In this document: piece by piece, positions 26,369-34,616 of the stretch
Layout of the letters: each line of letters begins with the position of its first letter
How positions within the stretch are numbered: the first letter of the stretch is position 1
Source: JANDLT01 sp041743485
GTDB lineage: Bacteria; Acidobacteriota; Blastocatellia; Pyrinomonadales; Pyrinomonadaceae
Direction: 5' to 3'
DNA: 64,000 nucleotides
Assembly: GCA_041743485.1 (NCBI GenBank)
Contig: JBGTMR010000184.1
Span: 1-64,000 of the forward strand
Notes under the pieces: generated by a model
Seen by the model: only the letters and a program-made list of their open reading frames with translations
Database searches by the model: none
What the model was told of the DNA's origin: nothing
Made by a program: the position numbers and the translations under genes

Positions 26369-26788
26369 TTAGTTGCGTCTAATATCCGCGACCACTTCCG
26401 CCAGACTCGTTTCTCCTAAACTGCCCTCAAACGAATTCTGCGCTCTCGTTAAAACTTTATTCATTACCAATCCGATATTGCAGCTGACGCGGCAACTGCC
26501 CTGCACCGGATAATCGTGAATCGCAAAAGTCTGCGGCGCGTCAACTGCCTTGTAAATTTCGAGCAATGAAATGTCTTTCGGTTTTTTCGCCAGCAGACAC
26601 GAGCCTGATTTTCCGGTCGTCGTGCTGACGAGACCCGCTTTGGACAACTTCGCCAGAATTCTTCTCACAAAACTCGGACTCGTATTAATACTCGCTGCCA
26701 GTTCGCCCGATGTCGCTTGTCGCCCGCCGCCGTAGCCGAGCGCAATCATCAAATGAACCGCGATTGAGAATTGCGTGCTAGTCGCCAT
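26369..26788 (-). CDS. Rrf2-family transcriptional regulator
   Basis: The 139-residue protein starts MATSTQFSIAVHLMIAL (26788), the usual Rrf2 start; the upstream in-frame codons overlap its own operator. The winged helix includes GELAASINTSPSFVRRILAKL. Two cysteines in QGSCRVSCNIG may sense redox or metal, although the usual three-Cys cluster motif is absent, as in YwnA-like members. It probably regulates itself and the divergent or downstream SDR gene. Confidence 0.9.
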   Translation of the reverse strand: MATSTQFSIAVHLMIALGYGGGRQATSGELAASINTSPSFVRRILAKLSKAGLVSTTTGKSGSCLLAKKPKDISLLEIYKAVDAPQTFAIHDYPVQGSCRVSCNIGLVMNKVLTRAQNSFEGSLGETSLAEVVADIRRN

Positions 26789-26795
26789 AACAGTT

Positions 26796-26812
26796 ACTGT
26801 ATTAGATACAGT
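26796..26812. promoter_or_regulatory. Perfect 17-bp palindrome in front of the Rrf2 gene
   Basis: ACTGTAT-TAG-ATACAGT lies 8 bases upstream of the chosen Rrf2 start. It is the size and symmetry of an Rrf2-type operator, so autoregulation is likely. Confidence 0.7.
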
Positions 26813-26820
26813 TCGGATTG

Positions 26821-27165
26821 TCAAAGGGAGTTTTTAGAATTGTGATAAAAGAACCTCTCAGCACAGCCCTCCGGCAGACGAACGTCGTTGTTGCAGAGTA
26901 CGAGCAGTTGCCCGGTCGCCAATCTCATCCCGGCGTTATTCGCCGCCGCGATGCATGTGTTCTGGTGCGACTCGAAAAGCATTACGTCCGGCTGGTTTCT
27001 CAACCATCTGACAGTCGCGGCGTCGCTTGGGTTATCAACGACGATAATCTCTTGCAGCACATAAGCGTTCAGCCGCGCGCTTTCGAGCCATCGTTCTGTC
27101 CGCTCAAGTCCATTATGATTGAGAGCGATAAGACTAATTACCGGATTCTGCTTCATTTGCATCAC
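26821..27165 (-). pseudogene. Family 2 glycosyltransferase, N-terminal stub
   Basis: PVISLIALNHNG, EIIVVDNPSDAATVRWL and NNAGMRLATGQLLVLCNNDVRLP are the start of a GT2 fold, ending at the NND (DxD-like) metal motif. Functional GT2 proteins continue for 130-200 residues; here the frame breaks about 20 residues later. The first codons overlap the end of the integrase gene, and the cut is next to the Rrf2 promoter. Confidence 0.75.
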
Positions 27166-28219
27166 CGCTGACAGTGGCTGCTTTTCTCTTCATATCATTG
27201 CCCTTCAGTCCGGCAGAGTCGCCTGTGCTGTTTAGCCGTGCTGTGATCTGCCCACTGTGCTTGTCGCGTTTGACGGCGATGCGTTGCACATACACGCGGG
27301 TCGTCGCGGCGTTACGATGTCTGAGCGCGTCCTGCGTATCCGTAATCGAGCCGGTCTCCTCGGCGACGATGCGCGCATAGCTATGACGAGTCTGGTGAAG
27401 ATGAACGTGCCCGACGCCCGCGTCACGAGCATACCGCTTCAGGTTCTTGACGAAGGCGTGCGATGTGAGCGGTGCTCCCGGAACTCCCGCACGGTCGTGG
27501 CGCGTCCACAGCGGAGCATCGGTCTTGAGCACGCTCATCCGGTGACAGGACGCAAGGTAATCTGTGATCGCTTCTCTCAAGATCGGATCGCGCACTTCCC
27601 TGCCGACGTAATCACCGCCTTTCACCTTTCCCGTTAGCGTCAGGAAGTCATAATCCATCTTGATGTTTCTGCCGCGCAAAGATATGACCTCTTGGCGGCG
27701 CATCCCCGTCACAAGGTAAAAGAGCAGCAAGGCGTAGTCACGCTTTCCCACGACATCACCCGTTGCTGCCTTCGCTCGCACGACCTCAACAATGGTCTGG
27801 AGTTCCTCGTCTGTCCACCCCTTAACGCTCTCCGTTTGGTAAGCCTTCGGTGCTTTCGGCAGGGCGAGTCTAGCCGGATTGCTCGCAATGATCTCTCGGA
27901 GGGCGGGTTCGCGCATCGCCCACTGAAAGAACGACGAGAGGAAGCAGACGCGCGAGTAGATCGTCGAGGGGCTGAGTTCCTGCTTTTCCAGTTCCTTGCG
28001 CCACTCTTGAACATGCGACGGCTTCACCTCAGCCGGATGCTTGCCCGTGAAGTGGAAGAATGCTTCGACCACCCTCTGCTTATACCGCAGCAACTGTTCA
28101 CGCTGTTCTGTAGAAGCGGCGGTAACAGCGTCAGACCAGAGCCGCAACGAGTTACGGAGCGCCGCTTGATATTCTCCGGCAGCAGGTACGAGGGCAGTTT
28201 GGGTGACTTCCGACTTCAT
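27134..28219 (-). CDS. Tyrosine recombinase/integrase
   Basis: This 361-residue protein has an N-terminal SAM-like core-binding domain (about 30-130) and a catalytic domain with Arg in GMRRQEVISLR, HQTRHSYAR (H-x-x-R), a later RHRNAATTRVY with the His and the nucleophilic Tyr. All catalytic residues are present. The ATG at 28219 has GGAAAA before it; the 28258 start is a TTG. It is paired with a Fic gene 42 bases upstream. It could act in plasmid-dimer resolution or move a small element; no att site is evident. Confidence 0.88.
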   Translation of the reverse strand: MKSEVTQTALVPAAGEYQAALRNSLRLWSDAVTAASTEQREQLLRYKQRVVEAFFHFTGKHPAEVKPSHVQEWRKELEKQELSPSTIYSRVCFLSSFFQWAMREPALREIIASNPARLALPKAPKAYQTESVKGWTDEELQTIVEVVRAKAATGDVVGKRDYALLLFYLVTGMRRQEVISLRGRNIKMDYDFLTLTGKVKGGDYVGREVRDPILREAITDYLASCHRMSVLKTDAPLWTRHDRAGVPGAPLTSHAFVKNLKRYARDAGVGHVHLHQTRHSYARIVAEETGSITDTQDALRHRNAATTRVYVQRIAVKRDKHSGQITARLNSTGDSAGLKGNDMKRKAATVSGDANEAESGN

Positions 28220-28261
28220 TTTTCCATTAGGGTTGTATTGCGGCAACCGTTTCCCCAATTG

Positions 28262-29437
28262 TCATCCAGTAGTCTGCTCATCTTGGGTCTCCTTCTCGAA
28301 CAAATCTACATACCTCTGATAAACGAACCGCCGATTTCGCCGGTAGCCCGTCATCTCGGTGAGCACTCCGATTTCGACCAATCGTGCGACAAGGTTATTG
28401 GCAGTCGCGTACCTGACATCGAGCGCTGTCGCCAAAAGCTGCGGTGTCGTGATCGGCTGGACGAACAGGTGATCGAGCGAGCGCAACAGATTGCCGCTCG
28501 CCTTCCCTTCACCGATCAGGCGCGCACGATCTTCTTCACGCAAAGTGAGGATCCGCCGCGTTGTGTTCGTTGACTCGTCGGCGGACGAGCGGACGCCCTC
28601 CAAGAAGAACCTGACCCATGCTTCCCATTCTCCCTTCTCGCGCACCGTTTGCAGCCGATCGTAATACTCGGTCTGGTTTCTCTTCAGATAGAGGCTGAGG
28701 TAGAGCAGCGGGCGCGCCAGCACGCCGCGCTCATAAAGGAGCAGTGTGATGAGGAGCCGCCCGACCCTCCCGTTGCCATCGAGGAACGGATGGATCGTCT
28801 CGAACTGCGCGTGTGCGAGAGCCGCCGTGATCAAGACCGGCTCTGACCTCTCGTGCAAGAAACTTTCCCACTCGCCGAGAACCCTCGCCAACTGGTGTGG
28901 GGGCGGTGGAACGAAGCGCGCCGTGCGGAGCGTGCAGCCTCGTGGTCCGATCCAGTTCTGCGAGCGGCGGAACTCGCCCGGCGCGCTCTCTTCGCCGCGC
29001 ACGCCCCGCATCAACTCGCCGTGTATCTCTCGAATCAGCCGCAGGCTCAGCGGCAGGTCGGCAAGCCGCCGCAGTCCGTAGTTCATCGCCCGCACGTAAT
29101 TGACTACTTCGGCAACATCAAGCGGTCGCTCTGTTTCGCCTCCGTCGCCGCCCGCCTCGAACTGAAGAACGTCGGTCAGGGACGCCTGCGTGCCCTCAAT
29201 CTGAGAGCTTAAGACCGCCTCGCGTCGGACGTACATTGCCACGAAGAGGTCGGCATTCGGAAGCATCATCGTCGCACCATCGAGGCGACCCAAGGCAAGG
29301 TCTGCCGCAGAGAGCAAACGTGTCAGAGCGGCGTCTGTTTCGAGAGGCGGACGCGGCGGCAGTGGCTCCGGTATAAAAGCCGCGTAATCCGCCGTTTGGC
29401 GAACGTAGTGACCGGCGCGATGCGGGTTCATAGTCAT
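28262..29437 (-). CDS. Fic family AMP-transferase-like protein with winged helix
   Basis: This 391-residue protein has an N-terminal Fic_N domain (SQIEGTQASLTDVLQ), the core motif HPFLDGNGRVGR (about residues 218-229) and a C-terminal HTH. The intact motif predicts transfer of AMP or another NMP to a target. Fic_N-type proteins carry their inhibitory S/TxxxE/GxxxE helix internally (SSQIEGT), so no separate antitoxin is needed. Next to the integrase. Common on plasmids and islands. Confidence 0.9.
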   Translation of the reverse strand: MTMNPHRAGHYVRQTADYAAFIPEPLPPRPPLETDAALTRLLSAADLALGRLDGATMMLPNADLFVAMYVRREAVLSSQIEGTQASLTDVLQFEAGGDGGETERPLDVAEVVNYVRAMNYGLRRLADLPLSLRLIREIHGELMRGVRGEESAPGEFRRSQNWIGPRGCTLRTARFVPPPPHQLARVLGEWESFLHERSEPVLITAALAHAQFETIHPFLDGNGRVGRLLITLLLYERGVLARPLLYLSLYLKRNQTEYYDRLQTVREKGEWEAWVRFFLEGVRSSADESTNTTRRILTLREEDRARLIGEGKASGNLLRSLDHLFVQPITTPQLLATALDVRYATANNLVARLVEIGVLTEMTGYRRNRRFVYQRYVDLFEKETQDEQTTG

Positions 29438-29627
29438 CGATGATTTAATAAAAGCGTCTTGTTAGATGTTATATTAAACTAATGAGCCAGATAATTGAAT
29501 ATGGAACTCAAGAAAATTAGCTCTCTTAGGTTACATAAATCGCATCTTTGTGTGACCTGCTGTGAGAATACGAGATTTTATATTGATACTATGTGTACTA
29601 ACCGATTTGTGTATGTTGCTTATGCTG

Positions 29628-29837
29628 TTAATTGCGATGCCTTGTCGCCAGCACATTATTGACTACATTCCGCATTTCGTTGCTGTCCGATGTCAAATAT
29701 ATTAATCCGTGTTCGTCCAGTTGCTCAAAAACTCGCTTCGACTCCACCTCTCTAAATCTGATGATGTAAATTGAACATTCATAATGCGCGTTCTCGCTTA
29801 TGCATTCGAGTTCGGGCAACAAATTGAGAGATTGCAA
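29628..29837 (-). CDS. Small hypothetical ORF in AT-rich region
   Basis: A 69-residue frame (MQSLNLLPELECISENAHYE) in a region of lower GC than its surroundings. It shows alternating hydrophobic strands but no known family. It could be the end of a longer lost gene. No clear ribosome site. Confidence 0.3.
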   Translation of the reverse strand: MQSLNLLPELECISENAHYECSIYIIRFREVESKRVFEQLDEHGLIYLTSDSNEMRNVVNNVLATRHRN

Positions 29838-29914
29838 CCTTAACTCAACTATATTGAAAGTCGGTTCACTTGATCAGCGCACCTTATGATTTTGTTTTGT
29901 AAGTTGATCCTAAA

Positions 29915-30000
29915 GGTGGAAGTCCCATACCACCAGAACGGGACTACTACCGGAGAGGGGGTAGCGTGGGGGTAGTCCTAGACCAGTACCATACTGGCTT
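29915..30000 (+). ncRNA. Attenuator-like leader with mutually exclusive hairpins upstream of parA
   Basis: AGTCCC (29921-29926) can pair with GGGACT (29940-29945); the latter also lies in GGACTAC (29941-29947), which can pair with GTAGTCC (29972-29978). A short hairpin CCAGTA-cca-TACTGG (29983-29997) followed by CTTTAATTT comes next. GGTGG/CCACC (29915-29934) adds a fourth. Such alternatives suggest an antisense-controlled or attenuated leader, as is common in plasmid copy control. Transcription direction is inferred. Confidence 0.4.
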
Positions 30001-30201
30001 TAATTTATGATTTTATTGCGTTTATGCCCTTTTATACTTCTGCGTTGAACTATATTCTTAAAGTATTGCAACAAAACCCTTGACAGTGTTGGAGTTGTAC
30101 GAATAACCTATGACCGTTTACTTACGGTAGTTGTGTCTGCGATTTCCTTATCGCCCTTAATACAATGTGGCTTTCGATGTACTCATTTATGATTTACCGT
30201 G

Positions 30202-31050
30202 ATGCGTATGACTAGAAGAATTCAAGTTCAGAATTTCAAGGGGGGCGTGGGCAAAACGACAACGGCGTTGCATCTAGCGCATGGGTTGAGTTTGCGTGGC
30301 AAGCGCGTCCTGCTCATAGACCTCGATCATCAAGCTAATGCGACGAAAGGACTGGGAATCGTCGTTAAGGACGGACAGCCCGTTTTCTACCACCTGATGG
30401 TCAAAGACATGTCGTACAAAGAAGTGGTCATAGAAGCTCGTCCCAATCTGTTCGTCATTCCTTCAAATGAATTAACGGCACTAGCGGAAAGTCACATCGC
30501 GGCTGAGATGGGGAGGGAAATGTATCTCTTCAACAAACTTGGCGATGTGACTGAGTTCGATTATATGGTTGTTGATTGTGCGCCAGCCTTGAGCGTCCTC
30601 CACAACAATGCCCTTTTGTTTTCTGAGGAGATGATAATCCCGGTTAGCATGGAACGATGGGCGGTCGATGGCGGGCTGGACATCCTAAAGTCAGCGGATC
30701 GAATGGGTCGGGTTTATCGGCGTCAACCAGTTATCTGCGGTGTGTTGCCGTGGAAGGTTGACTTGCGGACGAACATGACTCACACGGTCGTCCAAATTCT
30801 TGGACAGGCATACGGTTCACGCCTTCTGCCGCAGATCAGAAGCGACGAAAAGTTCAAAGCGGCGGCGGCAGAAGGAAAGACGATATTCGAGTTCGACGCC
30901 CGCAGCAAAGGAGCGCAAGACTACGGACTCGTGACTGACGCGGTTTTGGCTCAAGAGGTAGATAACCAGAAGGCTCGCAGAACAGAAAATGGTTCATCGG
31001 AAAAGGAAGCAGAGCATGGGATCGCAGAAAGAATCTTCGCGTCCGCGTAA
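30202..31050 (+). CDS. parA: ParA-type partition ATPase
   Basis: About 282 residues. The deviant Walker A KGGVGKTT is near the N-terminus (FKGGVGKTTTALHLAHG), the second motif is IDLDHQANAT, Walker B is DYMVVDCAPALS. The short N-terminus lacks an HTH, so it is a small type Ib-like ParA. It drives segregation of the replicon with a centromere-binding partner. A possible -35 TTGACA lies at 30080-30085. Its last 35 bases overlap the next gene, so the two are coupled. Confidence 0.9.
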   Translation: MRMTRRIQVQNFKGGVGKTTTALHLAHGLSLRGKRVLLIDLDHQANATKGLGIVVKDGQPVFYHLMVKDMSYKEVVIEARPNLFVIPSNELTALAESHIAAEMGREMYLFNKLGDVTEFDYMVVDCAPALSVLHNNALLFSEEMIIPVSMERWAVDGGLDILKSADRMGRVYRRQPVICGVLPWKVDLRTNMTHTVVQILGQAYGSRLLPQIRSDEKFKAAAAEGKTIFEFDARSKGAQDYGLVTDAVLAQEVDNQKARRTENGSSEKEAEHGIAERIFASA

Positions 31051-31825
31051 ATCCGCCGGATTACCCTCGTGGGCGCAGGAAAGCGTCAGTTCTACAGAGC
31101 AACTGATGTCAACATTTTACTCCACTCAGGAACCGTTATCGTCCTCCGGGAATAAATCAGAAAAGGTTATTCCGGGCGAGGGCGCGCTCATCCCCGAACC
31201 GAAGCTGCAAGAGCCGACAGGTTTGCGCGAGATGAGTTCCGCGCCGATAAGAATCGCCTTAGCTGAAGACCAATCGGAAGAGAATGTGAGCGGCGGTGTA
31301 TTGCCTCAGTCGCCACTCGCAGTTGATATTAACGAAGCGCGATTTGACCTCAGAGCCGCAAGTTTGGGGGCTGGGGTAGAAGGGGTCTCCGAGCGCACAG
31401 ACAAGGCTCCGCGCACACGCTCAACCGCACTGCGGAGAAAACCTAATTCCACATCGTCGGGACAGGGATGGAGCAATGCAGTGATTATCCCCGGCTCTTA
31501 CGATTCGGCTTTAGTTGAGCTACTTCCGGGAAAGAGTTCAGCCCTGTACAAGGAATTCTATATGCGAACACACGGCGCGAACCCCGTGGTTGGCGAAGTC
31601 CGCGCAACAAAACAGATTCTTTCTTCTTGGTCGGGCATAGCCAATCGGAATACGTTGATTAAACACATCCAGCACTTGATCGCTGTACGCTTGCTTAATC
31701 GTGTTATGGCGGCAGGTGATACAGAGGGTCCGCTCTACACCGTCCGTCGTCTCGAAGATGTGGGCATCAACAAAGATGTGGCTGGCGCGTTTTACGCGCA
31801 AGTATCTGAGAAGGCAAAAGCGTAG
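31016..31825 (+). CDS. Putative centromere-binding/partition partner (non-ParB)
   Basis: About 269 residues from the ATG at 31016, inside the end of parA. The first 160 residues are disordered, Ser/Pro/Glu-rich. The last 110 (IIPGSYDSALVELLPGKSSA onward; SGIANRNTLIKHIQHLIAVRLL) look like a winged helix DNA-binding domain. No ParB nuclease/CTPase motifs (GxRR, ParB box) are present. Position directly after parA, overlapping it, suggests the centromere-binding adaptor; the disordered N-terminus could contact ParA. An alternative is a replication control protein. No known family recognised. Confidence 0.65.
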   Translation: MGSQKESSRPRKSAGLPSWAQESVSSTEQLMSTFYSTQEPLSSSGNKSEKVIPGEGALIPEPKLQEPTGLREMSSAPIRIALAEDQSEENVSGGVLPQSPLAVDINEARFDLRAASLGAGVEGVSERTDKAPRTRSTALRRKPNSTSSGQGWSNAVIIPGSYDSALVELLPGKSSALYKEFYMRTHGANPVVGEVRATKQILSSWSGIANRNTLIKHIQHLIAVRLLNRVMAAGDTEGPLYTVRRLEDVGINKDVAGAFYAQVSEKAKA

Positions 31826-31901
31826 GTCGCGTCAGCCAGAGTTAATTGTAAAAACTCGAACTCTTTTTAGACGCATTTCAGTGTCACACACAAATCTTCG
31901 G

Positions 31902-32265
31902 TGGTGCTGATGATACGAGTGACCGCCAAGTCCAAGTAGCTGAGTGGTGCTAATGATACAAAGCGAGAATTGGTCAGGAACTCTGGGTGGTGCTAATCAT
32001 ACGAGGAGCGGTGGTGCTGATGATACGAGAATGGATATAAACTCTTAAAAATCAATCTTTTACGGATGCGAAGAGAAACTTTGAGGCTGGCAAACCGGGG
32101 ATTGCAAGCATAGATGGTGCTGATGATACGAATGTAGTGGTGCTAAGGATACGCATCGCTGGTGCTAATGATACGAGATGGGTGGTGCTAAGGATACGAA
32201 TCGCTGGTGCTAATGATACGAATCGCTGGTGCTAAGGATACGAGACTTTGGTGCTAATGATACGA
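31902..32265 (+). repeat. Eleven 17-bp iterons
   Basis: Consensus TGGTGCTAATGATACGA. Copies start at 31902, 31945, 31988, 32012, 32115, 32138, 32160, 32183, 32205, 32227 and 32249, all in one orientation. Copies 5-11 repeat every 22-23 bp (two helical turns); copies 1-4 are spaced 43, 43 and 24 bp. From copy 6 on the central bases alternate AAG/AAT, so a 45-bp unit was itself duplicated. These are the expected Rep-binding sites. Confidence 0.95.
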
Positions 32266-32328
32266 GAGACGACTCCGTAAATGCAGTAAGTAAAGGCTTT
32301 ACAGCCACAAAAAGCACCTGAATACTTC

Positions 32329-32360
32329 TTAGATACTGTATTTAGATACTCTTTAGATAC
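32329..32360 (+). promoter_or_regulatory. Triple TTAGATAC repeat in the rep promoter region
   Basis: TTAGATAC occurs at 32329, 32342 and 32353. It shares the GATAC core with the iterons. Iteron plasmids commonly have such related sites in the rep promoter for self-repression, so this is probably the rep operator. Confidence 0.55.
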
Positions 32361-32504
32361 ACAACACAGCATTCACACGGATATTGTGTCACGAAATACG
32401 GTTTGTACTTCGGTTGAAAAAGCGGTGTGTTGACAAGATTGAGTAGGGAACGAAGACAAAGAAAAGTCATTGTTGACGACATAAACGGTTTGAGGGGAAG
32501 GGGC

Positions 32505-34247
32505 ATGGGAGCAAAGAAATCAGGGAATGGTAACTCAGTAAGCGCGAAACCAACCTTCCGCAGTACACAATCCGCAGCTATGGAGAAGATACGCCCGGAG
32601 TTAAACCTCGAAAAATGGGCGATCTGGGAACTCGCACGCGCCAAAGGACGCGCCGAAGTCAAGATACTCGAACGACAACTGACCGGACCAGACGGGAGCA
32701 AGCTGACGGCGCGGGTCAAACGCGGCATCACCGACCTCGGAACCACGACCACCGAAGACCAAAAGATTTACTACGCCCTGACTAAGATATTTGAGGAGAA
32801 CGGGCGGCGCGAAGGACCGACGGCGTTCTCATTACGACAGATTGCGAAGATACTGAAGAAAAAGTGGGGCACGAACGTCATCACTTCAATCACCAACTCG
32901 CTTCTCCGTCTGCGGCAGACGCCGTTCACATGGAATAATTCTTACTACGACAGCACGAGCGGTCAGACCATCAAACTTCTCGATACATTCAACATCCTCT
33001 CCGACCTCAAGTTGAGCGAGCGTGAGCATCAGGACGGCGTATCTAGGACGGCGACCGCGATCTTCAGGTTCAACCAGCACATCGAGAAAAATCTTGTCGG
33101 CAATCACACCAAGCCACTATTTCTTGATGCCGTACTCAGTTTCAAGAGCGACCTCGCGCAAGTTCTGTACACGTACCTCGATACGATCATGGCGGACAAG
33201 GGGCAGTACGAACGACGGACGAAGGAACTCTTCGAGGATTTGGGTTTGCGCGGGACGGCTTACCGGAACCTGTCTGACAGGAAGCGACAGCTAGATAAAG
33301 CCTTGAAGGAGATTGTGGGCATCACGATCAGCACCGGCGTTATCACCGTCGCGGCGTTGGAGAAGACGAAGGAAGGTCCCGACTACAAAGCCGTCTTCAA
33401 AAAAGATGCTCCGCAAGGATTCGCCGAAAACGCGCAGAGGGAAGCACAGTCGAACAAAGCGGCGCAGAACCAGAGCGAGGTCGCCCATGACACAATCGCG
33501 CGCCCGCCCGATGCTGTTGAAGTGCGCGATGAAGCGCACGATCTCGTCTCGTACTTCCACCAATCCTTTCACGGCACGGAGAAGCCCGCGCCCAGCAAAA
33601 AAGAACTCGAACACGCCCGCGACTTAATCGAAAAGCACGGTTTTGAGTTAGCGAAGTACATCGTTGATTTCAGCGTTCGTGAAGCTCCCAAAACCAAATA
33701 CAAGCCCGCCGTATTCGGCGGCATCGTTCAGTATGCGCCGAGTGCCCTTGCAGAGTACGACAAGAATATTGACGTGAACCGTCCCGACTCTGGAAAGTTG
33801 TTCTGTGAGTTTTGCACGTACACGCCGGGCTTCCGGTACGTCGAGCCTGATAGCCAACTCCGACGTTGTACGCATAAACTCGAAGTCGAAAGCCAATACG
33901 CGAATCGCGTTCAGTCGTACACCGGACGCGCGGCTGAACACCCGGAAGCCGAGCGCGAAGCTGACCCGGAAGCATCCGCACTATGGAGCGCAGCTTTGGA
34001 TAAGTTGGGTGCTGTGTTAGGTAGTAGTGCCGTCGAAACTTGGTTGGGCGAAAACGCCGTCCGCGCACTCAGGATCGAAGACGATCATCGCCTCGTACTC
34101 GAACCGGCGAACCCGGTTGTCGCTGAATGGATAGCCGGAAACTTTGCCGACGTGGTAAACACTGCTCTGATGGCGGTCAGCGGGACGATGGAGTCATGGA
34201 CGTTGGAGTTCACCACGCCGGATGATCCCGGCTTCGCTCTCCGGTAA
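32505..34247 (+). CDS. Replication initiator (Rep) with C-terminal DnaA domain I-like module
   Basis: About 580 residues from the ATG at 32505, which has GAGGGGAAGG in front. Residues about 70-300 look like paired winged helices of plasmid Rep/RPA-type initiators (DLGTTTTEDQKIYYALTKIF; FSLRQIAKILKKKW; LAQVLYTYLDTIM). A linker is followed by FCEFC...CTH, a possible zinc site. The last 85 residues (ALWSAALDKLGAVLGSSAVE; TWLGENAVRAL; LVLEPANPVVAEWIAGNF) match DnaA domain I, which contacts DnaB and DiaA-like factors. It presumably binds the iterons just upstream and recruits helicase through the C-terminus. Confidence 0.87.
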   Translation: MGAKKSGNGNSVSAKPTFRSTQSAAMEKIRPELNLEKWAIWELARAKGRAEVKILERQLTGPDGSKLTARVKRGITDLGTTTTEDQKIYYALTKIFEENGRREGPTAFSLRQIAKILKKKWGTNVITSITNSLLRLRQTPFTWNNSYYDSTSGQTIKLLDTFNILSDLKLSEREHQDGVSRTATAIFRFNQHIEKNLVGNHTKPLFLDAVLSFKSDLAQVLYTYLDTIMADKGQYERRTKELFEDLGLRGTAYRNLSDRKRQLDKALKEIVGITISTGVITVAALEKTKEGPDYKAVFKKDAPQGFAENAQREAQSNKAAQNQSEVAHDTIARPPDAVEVRDEAHDLVSYFHQSFHGTEKPAPSKKELEHARDLIEKHGFELAKYIVDFSVREAPKTKYKPAVFGGIVQYAPSALAEYDKNIDVNRPDSGKLFCEFCTYTPGFRYVEPDSQLRRCTHKLEVESQYANRVQSYTGRAAEHPEAEREADPEASALWSAALDKLGAVLGSSAVETWLGENAVRALRIEDDHRLVLEPANPVVAEWIAGNFADVVNTALMAVSGTMESWTLEFTTPDDPGFALR

Positions 34248-34616
34248 AGTTCTTACCCCGGACTCACAGATAAAATAGCGATCAAGTAGTCACCGAAAGC
34301 CAGTTATGGCGAGTGTGACGTATCTCCGCCGAGTCCAACCTCTGCTTCGACGAGTCGCGCTTCAGCTTCCGAGTTACGATGACGTAAACGCCTGTCGCGG
34401 AAACCGCTTCCCTTAAAACACACCGATTTCCTTTACAACGCACCGTCGGTAAAGGAATCAAAAATAAACTTTCGAGCGGTGGTAATCGTTTTGGTAATTC
34501 AGCGTCACAACAGAATGTAAGCAGTTAGATTGATGCAGTGAGCGACCTGAGCTGTAATACCTAAGGTAGAGGAATCTAAATCGAGTCTCATAATCTTTCG
34601 AGTAAAATACCACTTG
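34248..34616. other. Intergenic, no gene seen
   Basis: This 369-bp stretch between rep and the IS256 remnant has stop codons in all frames and no strong hairpin. CCTTTACAACGCACCG and ACCGTCGGTAAAGG at about 34431-34456 form a weak inverted pair. Confidence 0.5.

Larger units (their letters stand above)
31902..32504 (+). other. Probable origin of replication (oriV)
   Basis: The region contains two iteron clusters, an AT-rich 86-bp gap between them (32029-32114, with ATATAAACTCTTAAAAATCA) that could be the unwinding element, a second AT-rich stretch at 32281-32425 and the rep gene directly downstream. No classical DnaA box (TTATCCACA) was seen, consistent with initiation by Rep itself. Confidence 0.8.

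Noticed and set aside
27692..28573. 293-residue plus-strand frame spanning the integrase and Fic genes
   Set aside because: It crosses two well-supported minus-strand genes and has no recognisable domain.
28261..29440. Fic with separate antitoxin
   Set aside because: No small FicA/Doc-antitoxin-like gene is adjacent; the inhibitory motif seems to be inside the Fic_N domain.
30080..30110. Confident sigma-70 promoter for parA
   Set aside because: TTGACA is good, but no fair -10 hexamer lies 16-18 bases downstream.
31902..32265. CRISPR array
   Set aside because: Repeats are only 17 bp with 5-6 bp spacing, no unique spacers and no cas genes; they are iterons.
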